From: Pseudo-nitzschia pungens
Taxonomy: Eukaryota > Bacillariophyta > Bacillariophyceae > Bacillariales > Bacillariaceae
Length of the DNA stretch: 64,000 nt
Direction of reading: 5' to 3'
Assembly (NCBI GenBank): GCA_037355855.1
Contig: CM074768.1
Coordinates: 682,001-746,000 of the forward strand
Both the position numbers and the translations under genes were made by a program. Below the pieces are notes generated by a model. It ran no database searches and had not been told where the DNA came from. It worked only from the letters and a program-made list of their open reading frames with translations. Below, piece by piece: positions 1 to 9,613 of this stretch. The first letter of the stretch is position 1; every line of letters starts with the position of its first letter.

Positions 1-281
1 GACAGCAACGTCGAATCCTCGACAGGCTTGCTGTCCTCACATCTTTAGTTGAACTTCAATTTGAATACCTTGATACTTACATCCTGCTCCCTGAGCAGTT
101 CCCTGTAGAACTACAAGCCTAAGATCTAACTGACTGAGCCCACAGGTAGTTAGAATAGATCTGGTCGATTCGTTCGATCGTAATGGTGAATCGGAGACTA
201 TCGATAGAACAGACCAGCACCTCAACCGGTTTGCATGCCTTTGCTCCTGCTGCATATCTCCAAGCTTGCCCTGGGATCAAG
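1..281 (+). repeat. LTR fragment, related to the LTR of the Gag-only element
   Basis: This stretch matches much of the LTRs at 50804-51232 and 54759-55187 and the solo LTR at 20751-21127. Shared strings include GATTTGAATACCTTGATAC-like and CACCTCAACCGGTTTGCATG-like blocks, in the same order. The window edge cuts its left part. Its right part stops near 281, where an unrelated dispersed repeat begins, so no terminal CA or target duplication can be seen. It carries no credible gene. Confidence 0.75.
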
Positions 282-282
282 T

Positions 283-765
283 GTAAAGATATTGTTGCTT
301 GTCAGCAAATAGGGAAAGCATTAACAACAGTACAGCATGGAGTGCTGGCAAATAGTGAGACTACAGAGGATACTGTTCGAATGCTATTGCATACACTTAG
401 TTACTACAAGATACTCCCCTGGAGGTACAAAGGAATTGATCGGAAGGGGAGGGCATGATAGGCGGTGTTTATTTTAAAGTGGAAAAGAAAGAGTGGGGGA
501 AGCTGAGCTCAGCTCAGCTCTATCTTCTTGGAGTTAGTAGCACCCCATACCAAACAGAATAAGCCTGTTGCTAAGCCTCCTGTTGCCAAGCCTGTTGCTA
601 AGAGCTAATTCTAAACATTTAGCACATAGCTCTAGCACTTAGCTTAGCACCTGGTAGGTAGCTACTGGATGCTATTGCATGTAGCCCCAGTACAGGCACT
701 TCCATACACAGGAGCCTTAGCACAGCCCATAAGATCTTGGATATCTTCATACAAGTGCATAGCAC
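283..765 (+). repeat. Dispersed repeat family X, copy A (shortened)
   Basis: This is one of three copies in the window (also 24227-25225 plus and 43165-43942 minus). Shared landmarks in order are a TTGTCAGCAAATAGGGAAAG-like end, a CTGGCAAATAGTGAGACTACAG block, GGGGAGGGC(A/T)TGATAGG, an AGCTGAGC..CAGCTC palindrome, AAGCCTGTTGCTAAG and CTTGGATATCTTCATAC. Copy A lacks the middle part seen in copy B. It has no coding capacity. It is probably a non-autonomous DNA element, but its class is not determined. Confidence 0.6.
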
Positions 766-939
766 GCAGCAAGATATGATTGCGTACAGTGCTACAGTGT
801 ACAGTGCGTACACCACAGTACTAGATCTACAGGTGTCGTTAAAAGGTATGGTCAGTACATTGAATTAAGTACTGTACCTACCTACTCTGACCCTTTACCG
901 ATCATATACGAATCAGCGATATGGAAGACGTTCTCACAG

Positions 940-1690
940 GACGCTAAGCAGGATGCTGGGCCCTTCTCGTAGAATTTGTACCACATCTACATACCCCAGG
1001 TCTTAGCAGATCAATATTGGGAGATTTACAGGATGTGCTACTAACTGACAAGAAATGGAACTGTTCTGTACTAAGGGGGATAACTTATAAACCAAAGCGT
1101 ACTACTGGGCTAATGGGGATACTGAAGAGGATGCTAAGTAGGATTCTGGGCCCTTCTTGTAGAATTTATACCACATATTCATACCCCAGTTCTTAGCAGA
1201 TCAATATTGGGAGATCTATAAGGGGTGCTACTAGTAACTGCTGGTGACAAACGGAACTCCTCCTGTACTGCTGTGCTAAGGGGGATACTGGACAGGAGGA
1301 TGCTAAGCAGGATGCTGGGCCCTGTATGTAGTAGAACTTCTTGTACCACATTTATATACCCCAGTTCTTAGCAGATCAATATTGGGACATCTATAAGAAG
1401 GAGGGGTGCTAACTGTCAAACAGAACTGTCCTCCTGTGCTAAGGGGGATACTGAACAGGATGCTACTAAGCAGGATGCTGGGCCCTGTTTGTAGAATTTG
1501 TACCACATCTACATACCCCAGTTCTTAGCAGATCAATATTGGGACATCTATAAGAAGGAGGGGTGCTAACTGTCAAACAGAACTGTCCTGTCGTGCTAAG
1601 AAAATACTGGACAGGATGATGCCAAGCAGGATGCTGGTTCCCTATAGTAGAATTTGTACCAGATCTACATACCCTATCTCTTAGCAGCCC
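940..1690. repeat. Tandem array of about 160-190-bp units (five copies)
   Basis: The string GGATGCTGGGCCC or a close variant recurs near 950, 1140, 1310, 1470 and 1628. Each is followed by a TTTGTACCACATCTACATACCCCAG-like block and GCAGATCAATATTGGGA. Units differ by small indels. The reverse complement of the same unit forms the array at 22340-22975. No gene is seen from 766 to 1700. Confidence 0.8.
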
Positions 1691-1700
1691 TATATTAGTA

Positions 1701-2282
1701 CTTCCTTTGTTTCAAAATAACTGTGCGATGACGTTTACGTGTGCATTCCGTTTTAACTAGTGTGTGTTTGTGTAGAAAGTATGTAAAAGTTGTACTACTA
1801 CAGAATTAAAAAAGATGCGCATCATGCAAAAAAATACACAAAACAAACACAAACAAAAATAAATAGTGTTATCACGCTAAAATACGAGAATTAATCAATT
1901 AATTAATTAATCCATGAGAAAAAATAGGCTATCTTTGGACGATAAAATGGAAGACAAGAACTCTCTTCTTGTTTCTATCACCCACCTATTGCAAGACAAA
2001 AGTTTAGTGTCTCAGCTTTCCAAAGAACCTTCCTAGAGGTTCAAATGCCAGGTGGAACCCTTTCAACCAGTAAAATCACATTTGAAGGGCAAAACGGGCC
2101 CTTTTCAAGTCCAAATGAAAGGTAGACCAATAGCACGAGCCTAGTATCAGGGGTGTCTAACCAGGCATAAGGACTTATTTGAGGAGAGTTTAACCCAAAA
2201 AGAATGATTTGAATTGGTTGAAAATTGATTGATAGACAAGCTCATATGTGCAAAGCGCACAGTTATTTTGAAACGGAGGAAG
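1701..2282. mobile_element. 582-bp Tc1/mariner-type MITE (Stowaway-like ends)
   Basis: The left end CTTCCTTTGTTTCAAAATAA and the right end, read on the opposite strand as CTTCCTCCGTTTCAAAATAA, form inverted repeats of about 27 bp. A TA dinucleotide flanks each end (1699-1700 and 2283-2284), the target duplication expected for the Tc1/mariner superfamily. The interior is AT-rich and non-coding, so it would need a transposase from elsewhere. The termini resemble the CTCCCTCCGT start of plant Stowaway MITEs. Confidence 0.85.
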
Positions 2283-2284
2283 TA

Positions 2285-2636
2285 TAAGATAGTCAGTGTG
2301 CTAAGATATAGATGGAACTGTACAGAAATAGGCCCATATTTAGTACGTGTAGTACTAGTACCACATGATACTACTACTACAAGTAAACCTTAGTACTACT
2401 ACTACTAGTACTGCTGCTATCAGTCACACCCCAATACGGTACTTCTTGTCTTATCGTACGGTAGTAAGGTACTTTTTTAAAATGTACTCTACTACGAAGT
2501 CATTCAACAAAAAAATAGTAGTACTAGTAAACCTTACTTCATAATGGTAAGATTACTTCTTTTAAATAGAGGCCGTGATGGCGATACAACTCACCCCCCC
2601 AGGTCCTCCAACTATGAGCACCAACGACTCGCTTTA
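2285..2636. other. Intergenic, TAC/TAG-trinucleotide-rich
   Basis: Short runs of TAC, TAG and ACT trinucleotides dominate (for example 2350-2420 and 2515-2530). No gene, RNA or element boundary is seen. Confidence 0.6.
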
Positions 2637-2885
2637 AGTTTTACTAAATTTCTCTTTTCATTTATCTTTTACATGCATTCTCGTGTTATTTCTTGTTTGG
2701 AGAATGTTTTGCTGATTCATTCGGTTCTCCGCAATGCTGATTCATTTAAAATTAAAATTCTTTTGGAATGTAAGATTAAGATTACTGTACCGGTATGACT
2801 CACCGATTTGATTCTTTCTTTATTCCTTTTCAATCGTGTTGATCAAGTCACTGTTTTAAGCACGACTGGGAATCAGGTCCAAACA
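2637..2885. repeat. Partial copia LTR at the 3' end of the first receptor gene
   Basis: The segment matches 18299-18476, the right part of the intact copia LTR: TTACTAAATTTCTCTTTTCA, ACATGCATTCTCGTGTTATT, a GCTGATTCA repeat, and the terminal GGAATCAGGTCCAAACA. The left part of the LTR is absent. The LTR end at 2885 lies three bases before the complement of the receptor stop codon, so the element could supply the gene's 3' UTR and polyadenylation signal (inference). Confidence 0.7.
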
Positions 2886-2888
2886 CAC

Positions 2889-5800
2889 TCATGAATCCAT
2901 CGTCAAATCCAATTGTTCCTCAGTTTTTTCTGTGGTTTCTCGCTGTTTGCCGTCCTTAATCATCCCAGCGTGTGTGATAATGCTGTGATTTGAAGTAGGC
3001 CTTCTCGTTCTGCGAACTTCCTCTCTGTCATTGCACGTTAAGCTGGAATTTTCACTAGTCATTCTTTCCGTCCTGCGAAACGAATCAGTGCCAACACCGT
3101 AAACGTGTATATTCTGTCGAGGTTTTTCGTTCTTCCGTTTCATGGCAAGCAGTTTTGGTCCAAAATAGACGAGAGTAGAAAGAAGAGAATCGGTGACGAT
3201 CAAAAAGCCCGAGAAAGCATCTGCTGTTGCCCACAAACCTTGGGTTGGGAGTGTGATCGTGTACAACATGAACCGCAATGCACAGAAAACAAAATTTACG
3301 TATGCCAATCTTCCCATCTCACGTGATTCATTGAAATCGTCACGGACTCCCCTCGATTGAAATGCTAACAGCGCCGCACCGAAGGTAAGAAAAAATTCCC
3401 AAAGATAGAAAATGTATCTCCAAGCTGACGACTCAGACTTGGTGGTGCAGATGGAATGCAGTTCCACAATCCTATAATTCCAGTCACTAGGGGAGTCTTG
3501 GTTTACGTTCTCACTTGGTCCGAAGGTGGCCACCTTTTTCACAGTGTTACCACCCACAAGTGTCCAAAGTGTAAGGTAGGCTATGACCCCTACCATCACG
3601 ATGCCAATCGCGACAAATAGATGTTTCTTTGTGACCGATACGCGTCTCAGCATTTGCGACTGGTTCAGGATATGATTAATCGCTGCAACCTTTATTAGAA
3701 GAGGGACCATAGCAAGGGTGCTTCCGAGTGCGTACACCCAATTTCTTGCTCCACAGATGAAATCGCCTGGCGCGACACAGAACAAAACACCAGAAACGCT
3801 TAGGAGGAATCTGCCGATCAAAAAAAACATAAGAAAGTGTGGCTGCGCGTGCTGTATGACCTTAGCCTCGTTGTACTTGATGATTGCAACGAAGACACCA
3901 AGGATGAGCAACATCACAATAATTGCAAAAATCAGACAACTGACAAATATCCAAGATTCTTTTCCCTCATTAGCTTGGCTAACAAATCGCGGATAACCAT
4001 TTGGGATAAAACGTTTCAAATTTTTCGAAGAGTCAGGCTCTTTCACCATTCTTGCCACCCATTTGCATGCTGACTGCCGCAAATCGATACCATAATGGTC
4101 GATCGTTCTATTTTCAAGCCAATCTTCAATGATGCTTGAAAGATGGATATTGCGAAGCTCCAAATTTTGAAGCGCTTCGAATGCTGGACTTCGAAATTCA
4201 TCCTGCTTTTGGTAATTTACAGTCTTCAGTTCTTCAGACTGCGATTTCACTACCGTGAGACAAAAGCTACAAACCTAGACGATGAGTCACGAATCAAAGA
4301 CGACAAATGACTTACGTAAAGGACTTGGAGAAGCTCAGGATAGTATCCACAGCTACCTCGCTCATCCCCAATTCTTTGCGATTCATTTAATGCGCATCGT
4401 CCGGCTGAGGTGAGATCCTGGAACGCCCGGTGCTCTCCACATTTCTGGGTAGGTAAAGGCAAAATGGTACGCGAAAACTGCGTAAGATTATACTGTTCGA
4501 CACGGAAATCAGGGTGCCTTAGAAATGGAGGAAGTAAAAAAAGAATGAGTCGAAATGGTGAAAACCAATCGCTATCGCGATCACAGTAACATCGTTCTTT
4601 CCTTACCACCAAACAATGATGATAGGGGATCGAGTATAGTTTGATGCTTTTATAATTTGAAGAGTCTCGCTGTATTCGTATTTTCTTGATGCGTCCAACG
4701 GGATTTTATTGTGGTGTATTTGCTGGTCAGTGAATGAAGACCATTTGCAGGGGTAGTCAATAATGTGACCCTTGCAGGTCCCAGGATTCAATGTGCAATT
4801 GTTTTCTTCGGTGAAGTTAAAATATCCTTTGAACAAAACTTTCTCGGCATCATCTTCGGCAAAAAAGCTCGTGCGTTCTTCCTCTGTTTCGGGTGGACGC
4901 ATCGCAACGTCATCTAATATGGAGCAGTTGGTGGGTGATAAAGTTTGACAATAGTCTCCCCATGTAACGGGCTCCTTAAATAATTCGGCGAAAACATCGC
5001 GCTTCTTCCCAGAAAGATCGGGATGATTCTCTAGCACGAAGCTCGGAACATACCATCCCGTTCGTCTTTGTAATGAACACCATGTGAGCCTGAAGCAATT
5101 TTACTCAATCAAAACAACTTTGTTGTAGATCGAACACTGCGCGTTCGTGACTCACCCCAACAACCCATTTGAACTAGTCAAAATCCTATCTTGGCGTTTC
5201 TTAATCGCGCCGTTCGTTTCCCAGTACTCCGGAATAATGTGGATACAAGTGTCGTTGCTGGGTCCTGAATGGTTATTGTTTGCTGATGCGCAATTGCCAT
5301 TCAATTCATTTGACTTCCGTAATCCATAAAGTTTGTAGGCGTCGGTGTCCTCTGCATATCCATTCAATGGATCGTAGAAGTCTATCAAATCTGAATCTCC
5401 ACCTTTGGACGGTACATTACCATTGGCTGTTGTATGGAGCGAAACTGGTACTTGCAAGAGCTCCGATAAAAATATTTGCATGATCCATGAGAGTACAACC
5501 GAAGACTCCCAATTCCCAGGTGCGATAATAATTTCCGCGTAATTCAAGTCAGATTGGGTGCAATTCTTCCTGTCGACGACGAAGGGTTTATCGTTGGAAT
5601 TGCATTCCCTCCGTGGTGTCTCATGTGCACCATCAGGCTTAGGAGGGAAAATTTTGTCGAATTCTTCGTTTGTCAACATTGTCCGCAGACATCCACCAAC
5701 GAAGGGGTTACTGCAGATACCAGTCGTCTCATTGGTTTCATTTACCTCCTCGCCGTCTACTTCACCGTCTACTACACGAAGGCACATGGAGGAATTACCG

Positions 5801-5919
5801 AAACGATCAACGCAGTAATCAGTTGAATTGCATTTCACACCAGCGGATGTAACGGCACCACATTGCAACAGCAGTGCCGTCGCTGCCGAAAACGAAAAAA
5901 GCTGAATAACATGCTTCAT
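2889..5919 (-). CDS. Class C GPCR-like receptor with solute-binding-type ectodomain (paralogue 1)
   Basis: Four exons were placed by hand on the minus strand: 5919-5156, 5089-4607, 4517-4316 and 4238-2889. The 66-, 89- and 77-bp introns start GTGAGT, GTAAGG and GTAAGT and end in AG. Phases join cleanly and give 932 residues. The first in-frame ATG starts a signal peptide (residues 1-24). A Cys-rich segment follows, then from about residue 110 a domain resembling bacterial glycine-betaine-type periplasmic binding proteins (IIAPGNWESSVVLSW). Many N-glycosylation sites are present. Exon 4 holds seven hydrophobic helices, about residues 578-860, that fit the 7tm_3 family, then a polar cytoplasmic tail. 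It is probably a plasma-membrane sensor of a small ligand; neither ligand nor G protein can be inferred. A paralogue lies at 27199-30120. Confidence 0.85.
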
Positions 5920-6156
5920 CTCGTGATTGATACTTCGATGCACCTGACTATTGGATGGTTGGCTTTATGTATGTATTTTGAGTCTAGTATGTTCAAACGT
6001 TTCGAGCAATACGTGAAGAAAGGCGCTATCAGGCTTCCATTCTGCCTCCGTCCCATGTGTTTTTGGTGTGCCTCGAAGTTATGGAAAACCGAACATGGCT
6101 GGTAAAAAATAATGCTGCATTGTTTCAGAAAAACAGAATGCACCGGTACGTTACTA

Positions 6157-6247
6157 CTACAGAATTCCTATCAGCTGTCCCCGGGTTTCAGTAGAAATTA
6201 GTAGTCGGGGACGTAGAACCGGGGGACAGCTGATAAGAATTTTGTAG
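6157..6247. mobile_element. 91-bp mariner-type MITE, copy 1
   Basis: The ends CTACAGAATTCCTATCAGCT and, on the other strand, CTACAAAATTCTTATCAGCT form inverted repeats of about 30 bp around a 30-bp centre. TA flanks both sides. The identical-length copy at 20627-20717 lies in the opposite orientation. Nearly the whole element can fold into one hairpin. Confidence 0.85.
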
Positions 6248-6900
6248 TATGATCTGCCTCGAGACTTATTCACTACGTGTACAGGTACTGGTACACGTAC
6301 GAAGTAGACCAAAAAGAAAAAAGAAGAAGAACGTTGTACTGTTTGCCACAGTAACCTTACTACATAAACTCGTATTTACTGCGAGCAATGTCCAGTAAGA
6401 ATTTTTTTGTTGATGAATACTTCGTATTATTTACGGTATTGAATAAGGTTTACTGTAATTACCGTATGAAGGATTATGACTTCAAAGAATGCATGTGTTT
6501 TGACATTTTTGTCGTATCTATTAGAACTACCGTACGACTACCGTACGGTAACCTTACCAAGAAACAAAGTAAGAATTTCTCTTTGTTCATTTTTTGTGTT
6601 AAAGTTTTTGTGTTCGATTGTGAGGGAAATGCATGGGTTTGAAATTGAGTTTTTGTGCTCGATTGAGGGAAATGCATGGGTTTGCGTTCGCTCTCGACGA
6701 TACGAGCATGCGGTTCCCGACCATGGGGAATGAATGGCCCGCTGCGAGCAATTAAGATCTTAGTGGAGTTGTAAAAAGTTCGAAATTTTCTTGATCTTTT
6801 TAGAACGTACGGTATGTAAGTTAGCTCTTACTTCGGTAGAAGAGAGAGTCTGAGAGTGGAAAATGGTTCAAAAATAATAAGAGATTATTATTGGTATATC

Positions 6901-7205
6901 TAAACAGTATCTGACACCTCTCGTAACGATTTGTGTGCACTTTTAATCGTTACGGTCCATTCTCTGACACACTATCGTAAGTGCTTCAGATTAATTATTA
7001 ACCAATCAAATTCAACCAAAATATGCGCAATCGCACACCCTCGAGGTGCTTATGAGAAGAATACTTTCAAAGAAACAAACTTTCTGACACAGAAACAAAC
7101 TCCTTATGTATTAAGAAACAAACAACTACTTATGTAGTGAGAAACTTTAAAAAGAAACACATAAATTTCCATTCGAAACGCGAAACACAACAAACACACA
7201 CAACA
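6901..7205 (+). repeat. Direct repeat of about 300 bp, left copy
   Basis: It begins TAAACAGTATCTGACACCTC and contains AATTATTAACCAATCAAATT, GAGAAGAATACTTTCAAAG and AAGAAACACATAAATTTC. The same order recurs at 7798-8082 and continues past the copia insertion at about 18482-18530. The two copies could be ancient terminal repeats of a small element, but the TG...CA ends and target duplication needed to show this were not found. Confidence 0.65.
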
Positions 7206-7797
7206 AATACAACGAACACACACAACGAAACGCCGCAACAACAACAACAACAACAACAAGTACAGCATTACAAACACCCACCATCATCCTCAACAAAACA
7301 CTCACCTTTCTCTCCGGCAACAAGCACCACCCACACGTCAAACAAAGAAACAAACGCCCAAAGAAACACTGTTTGCTGCTGTTTGCTGGAGTGGATCGAT
7401 CCATCCACTCGTGTTTTCGATTCCGGACTTTTGTGTACCGGTATGTTCGATATCCGGACTTGTAGACCTAGAATAGCTAAAGAGAGGTCCAACACCTGTG
7501 AGTCCCAGGAGTTCTTCTATACTTTGCGGCGCCGGTCGACTTCAATCCCAGGAGTTCTTCTATACTTTGCGGCGCCGGTCGACTTCAATCCCACCACCTG
7601 GACGTCCAAGGTTTTCTATTGTACGTATGTTCGATATCCACCAATGGAAATGAATATAATCGATTCCCACAAGTGTTCGATACTTAAGACGTGGGAGTGA
7701 TCGACGGCTGGTGCTATTGGGTACAATCGAAAACCTATTTCGAAGCAACTAGAGAAAACTGGAGCAAACTGGAGCAAACTCTAATTCATTATTTCTA
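7206..7797. other. Spacer between the direct repeats
   Basis: It holds a CAA run (about 7233-7259) and a 43-bp perfect tandem duplication (7504-7546 and 7547-7589). A 187-codon open frame starting at 7137 crosses the area, but it consists of simple-sequence residues and is not credible as a gene. Confidence 0.6.
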
Positions 7798-8082
7798 TAA
7801 ACAGTATCTGACACCTCTCTTAACGATGTGCGTGCAGTTTTAATCCTTACGATCCTTTTCTCTGACACACTATTGTAAGTGCTTGGGACTAATTATTAAC
7901 CAATCAAATTCAACCATAATACGCGCCGATCGCACGCCCTTGAGGTGCTTGTGAGAAGAATACTTTCAAAGAAACAAACTTTCTGACACAGAAACAAACT
8001 CTTTATGTATTACCGTAGTAAGAAACAAACACTAAAAAGAAACACATAAATTTCAATTCGAAACACCGAAACACCGCAACAC
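7798..8082 (+). repeat. Direct repeat of about 300 bp, right copy (interrupted by copia)
   Basis: This is the second copy of the repeat at 6901-7205, with scattered substitutions. It is cut at 8082 by the copia element, whose target duplication AACAC occupies 8078-8082 and 18477-18481. The repeat resumes to the right of the element. Confidence 0.65.
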
Positions 8083-8256
8083 TGTTTGGAGGGCTCTGTA
8101 CGATCGTGTAGATTTTGTACTAAGTGTGAGGTTTTGTTGGTGTTTTAATGTTTTGCTTACTTTAATTGTGAGCAGAAATGAATCCACTCTAATTTTCACT
8201 AAATTTCTCTTTTCATTCTCTTTTACATGCATTCTCGTGTTATTTCTTGTTTTTGG
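8083..8256 (-). repeat. Copia 3' LTR, truncated
   Basis: It begins TGTTTGGAGGGCTCTGTACG and matches the first 173 bases of the 293-bp right LTR with very few differences. The remaining 120 bases are gone and coding sequence follows directly. Confidence 0.85.
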
Positions 8257-9613
8257 TTCTCAGTTCATCAGTATTCTTGAAAGCAGTTCCAGTTGCGCCT
8301 ACAAGCGCGAGCTCATTCAGGCCTGCATCCTTGCTTGGTAGGGAGACATTGAGCAAATTCAGTTCCTTCAGGGTGGTCATGTCCTTATGGAACCGGGCCT
8401 CTGCTGGGGTCCATGCACAAGCATAACCTGCATACTCGTACATTGCATTGGACTTGGAATGCTTTGGGTCTCTCACCACTCTGCCAAATCTGGTTGTTCG
8501 GAGGATTGAAACTGGAGTGTCTCCTGCCTTCTCCGCCTCATCTTTATCATCTTCTTCATCATCTTCATCTTCATCATCTTCATCTTCATCAGAATCCTCA
8601 ATTGCATCTTGATTGGCATCTTCATACATTTCAATGTCCAAATCATCTTCACTGTCACTCTCACTGTCACTTTGCCCCCCACTCATGGTGGCCTCCAGGG
8701 CTTCAAATGCTTCAAATTCAGGTGGCAATGTTGGTTTCCGAATCTCATCCCTCCCACTTGCAGCCTGAAATTGAACTTGCTTGGATTTGGCAGGGCGCTG
8801 CCTGGGAGCATCTGGCTCCTCAGGGGGTTCAAGTGCACTGTATTTGCCTTCCAAGGCCTCAAAATAGTTCACCGGGTCAGGTTGGGGGTCTCCAAAATAT
8901 GGACGATTCAGCCAGAGGACGTCTCTTGTCTCTGTCATGCTGTTCGTCGCAGGGTGATACATCAAATAACAATCACCCGGCTTGTTAGGGCAATAACCTG
9001 CAAACAAATAGGTTTTGCCTCTGTAGTTGGTTTTAGGGCTTGTCTTTCTTTTCCTTCTTACCACACCGGCCTCCCCAAATGTTCTGAGGTGGCTTGCATA
9101 TGGTGGAAGCTTGCCCGAAAAATGCTCATGCTTGGTAGCCAACATTCCATTCCTCTTGATCACCACCAGCCTGTCCACTTGCACTGCACAATGCACAGCC
9201 AAAGGAAACATTCTGTACCGATATTCTCGGGGGACTTGAGCTTGGCTGCACAGGGCCATGGCACGGCACACAGTCGTGTAAATGGCAGTTTCAGCAACGC
9301 TGTTTTGCTGAGGAGTATCAACAGAGGTGTATTCAAAATCAGCAGGGATTTTCCAATCGGTTGACTTCATCCTGTCCTCTAGGGCTTCATTCTCGCCTGC
9401 AGGGTCACACCGGATGTGTTGAACCTGCAGGCCCTTGGTGGTCCAGTGGTGAATCAGTTCACAAGTGGGCTCAACCATGTCATCCTTGTGCTTGAAGAAC
9501 TGCACAAACCTGCATCCTGAGTACTCATCCACAATCATCCTGAAATTGGGCTTCTTGTTGATGAACAGGGATCCATCCGGTGGCTTCTTCACTGACGCCA
9601 TGTCCAGAAACAA
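8240..9613 (-). pseudogene. Copia integrase core and linker (after an in-frame TGA)
   Basis: This is the continuation, in the same frame, of the Gag-protease frame after a single TGA at 9614-9616. Integrase landmarks are LDMASVKK (first acidic residue), VDEYSGCRF, RCDPAGEN (second Asp) and TPQQNSVAE (final Glu). A long acidic Asp/Glu/Ser-rich linker follows, then the short conserved block before RT (MYEYAGYA, LNLLNVSLPSKDAG). There is no RT or RNase H. The stop falls where related elements read PGER: an ancestral CGA arginine codon that became TGA by a CpG transition would explain it (inference). The start codon for this half is not an ATG. Confidence 0.8.

Larger units (their letters stand above)
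2889..6752 (-). repeat. Segmental duplication, copy 1
   Basis: The whole receptor gene and its 5' flank match 27078-31504. Flank landmarks shared by both are CAATACGTGAAGAAAGG, TTTTGGTGTGCCTCGAA, GACTTATTCACTAC and, at the far end, CGATACGAGCATGCGGTTCC. The continuation of the duplicated segment reappears at 23037-23155 after a 16.3-kb interruption. The 91-bp MITE at 6157 is present only in this copy. Confidence 0.8.

Noticed and set aside
183..458. Small gene at the left edge
   Set aside because: The frame crosses the junction of two repeat families (LTR fragment and family X), so it cannot be an old gene.
7137..7700. 187-codon frame with a Gln run
   Set aside because: It spans a CAA microsatellite and a 43-bp duplication, has no domain, and overlaps comparable frames on the other strand.
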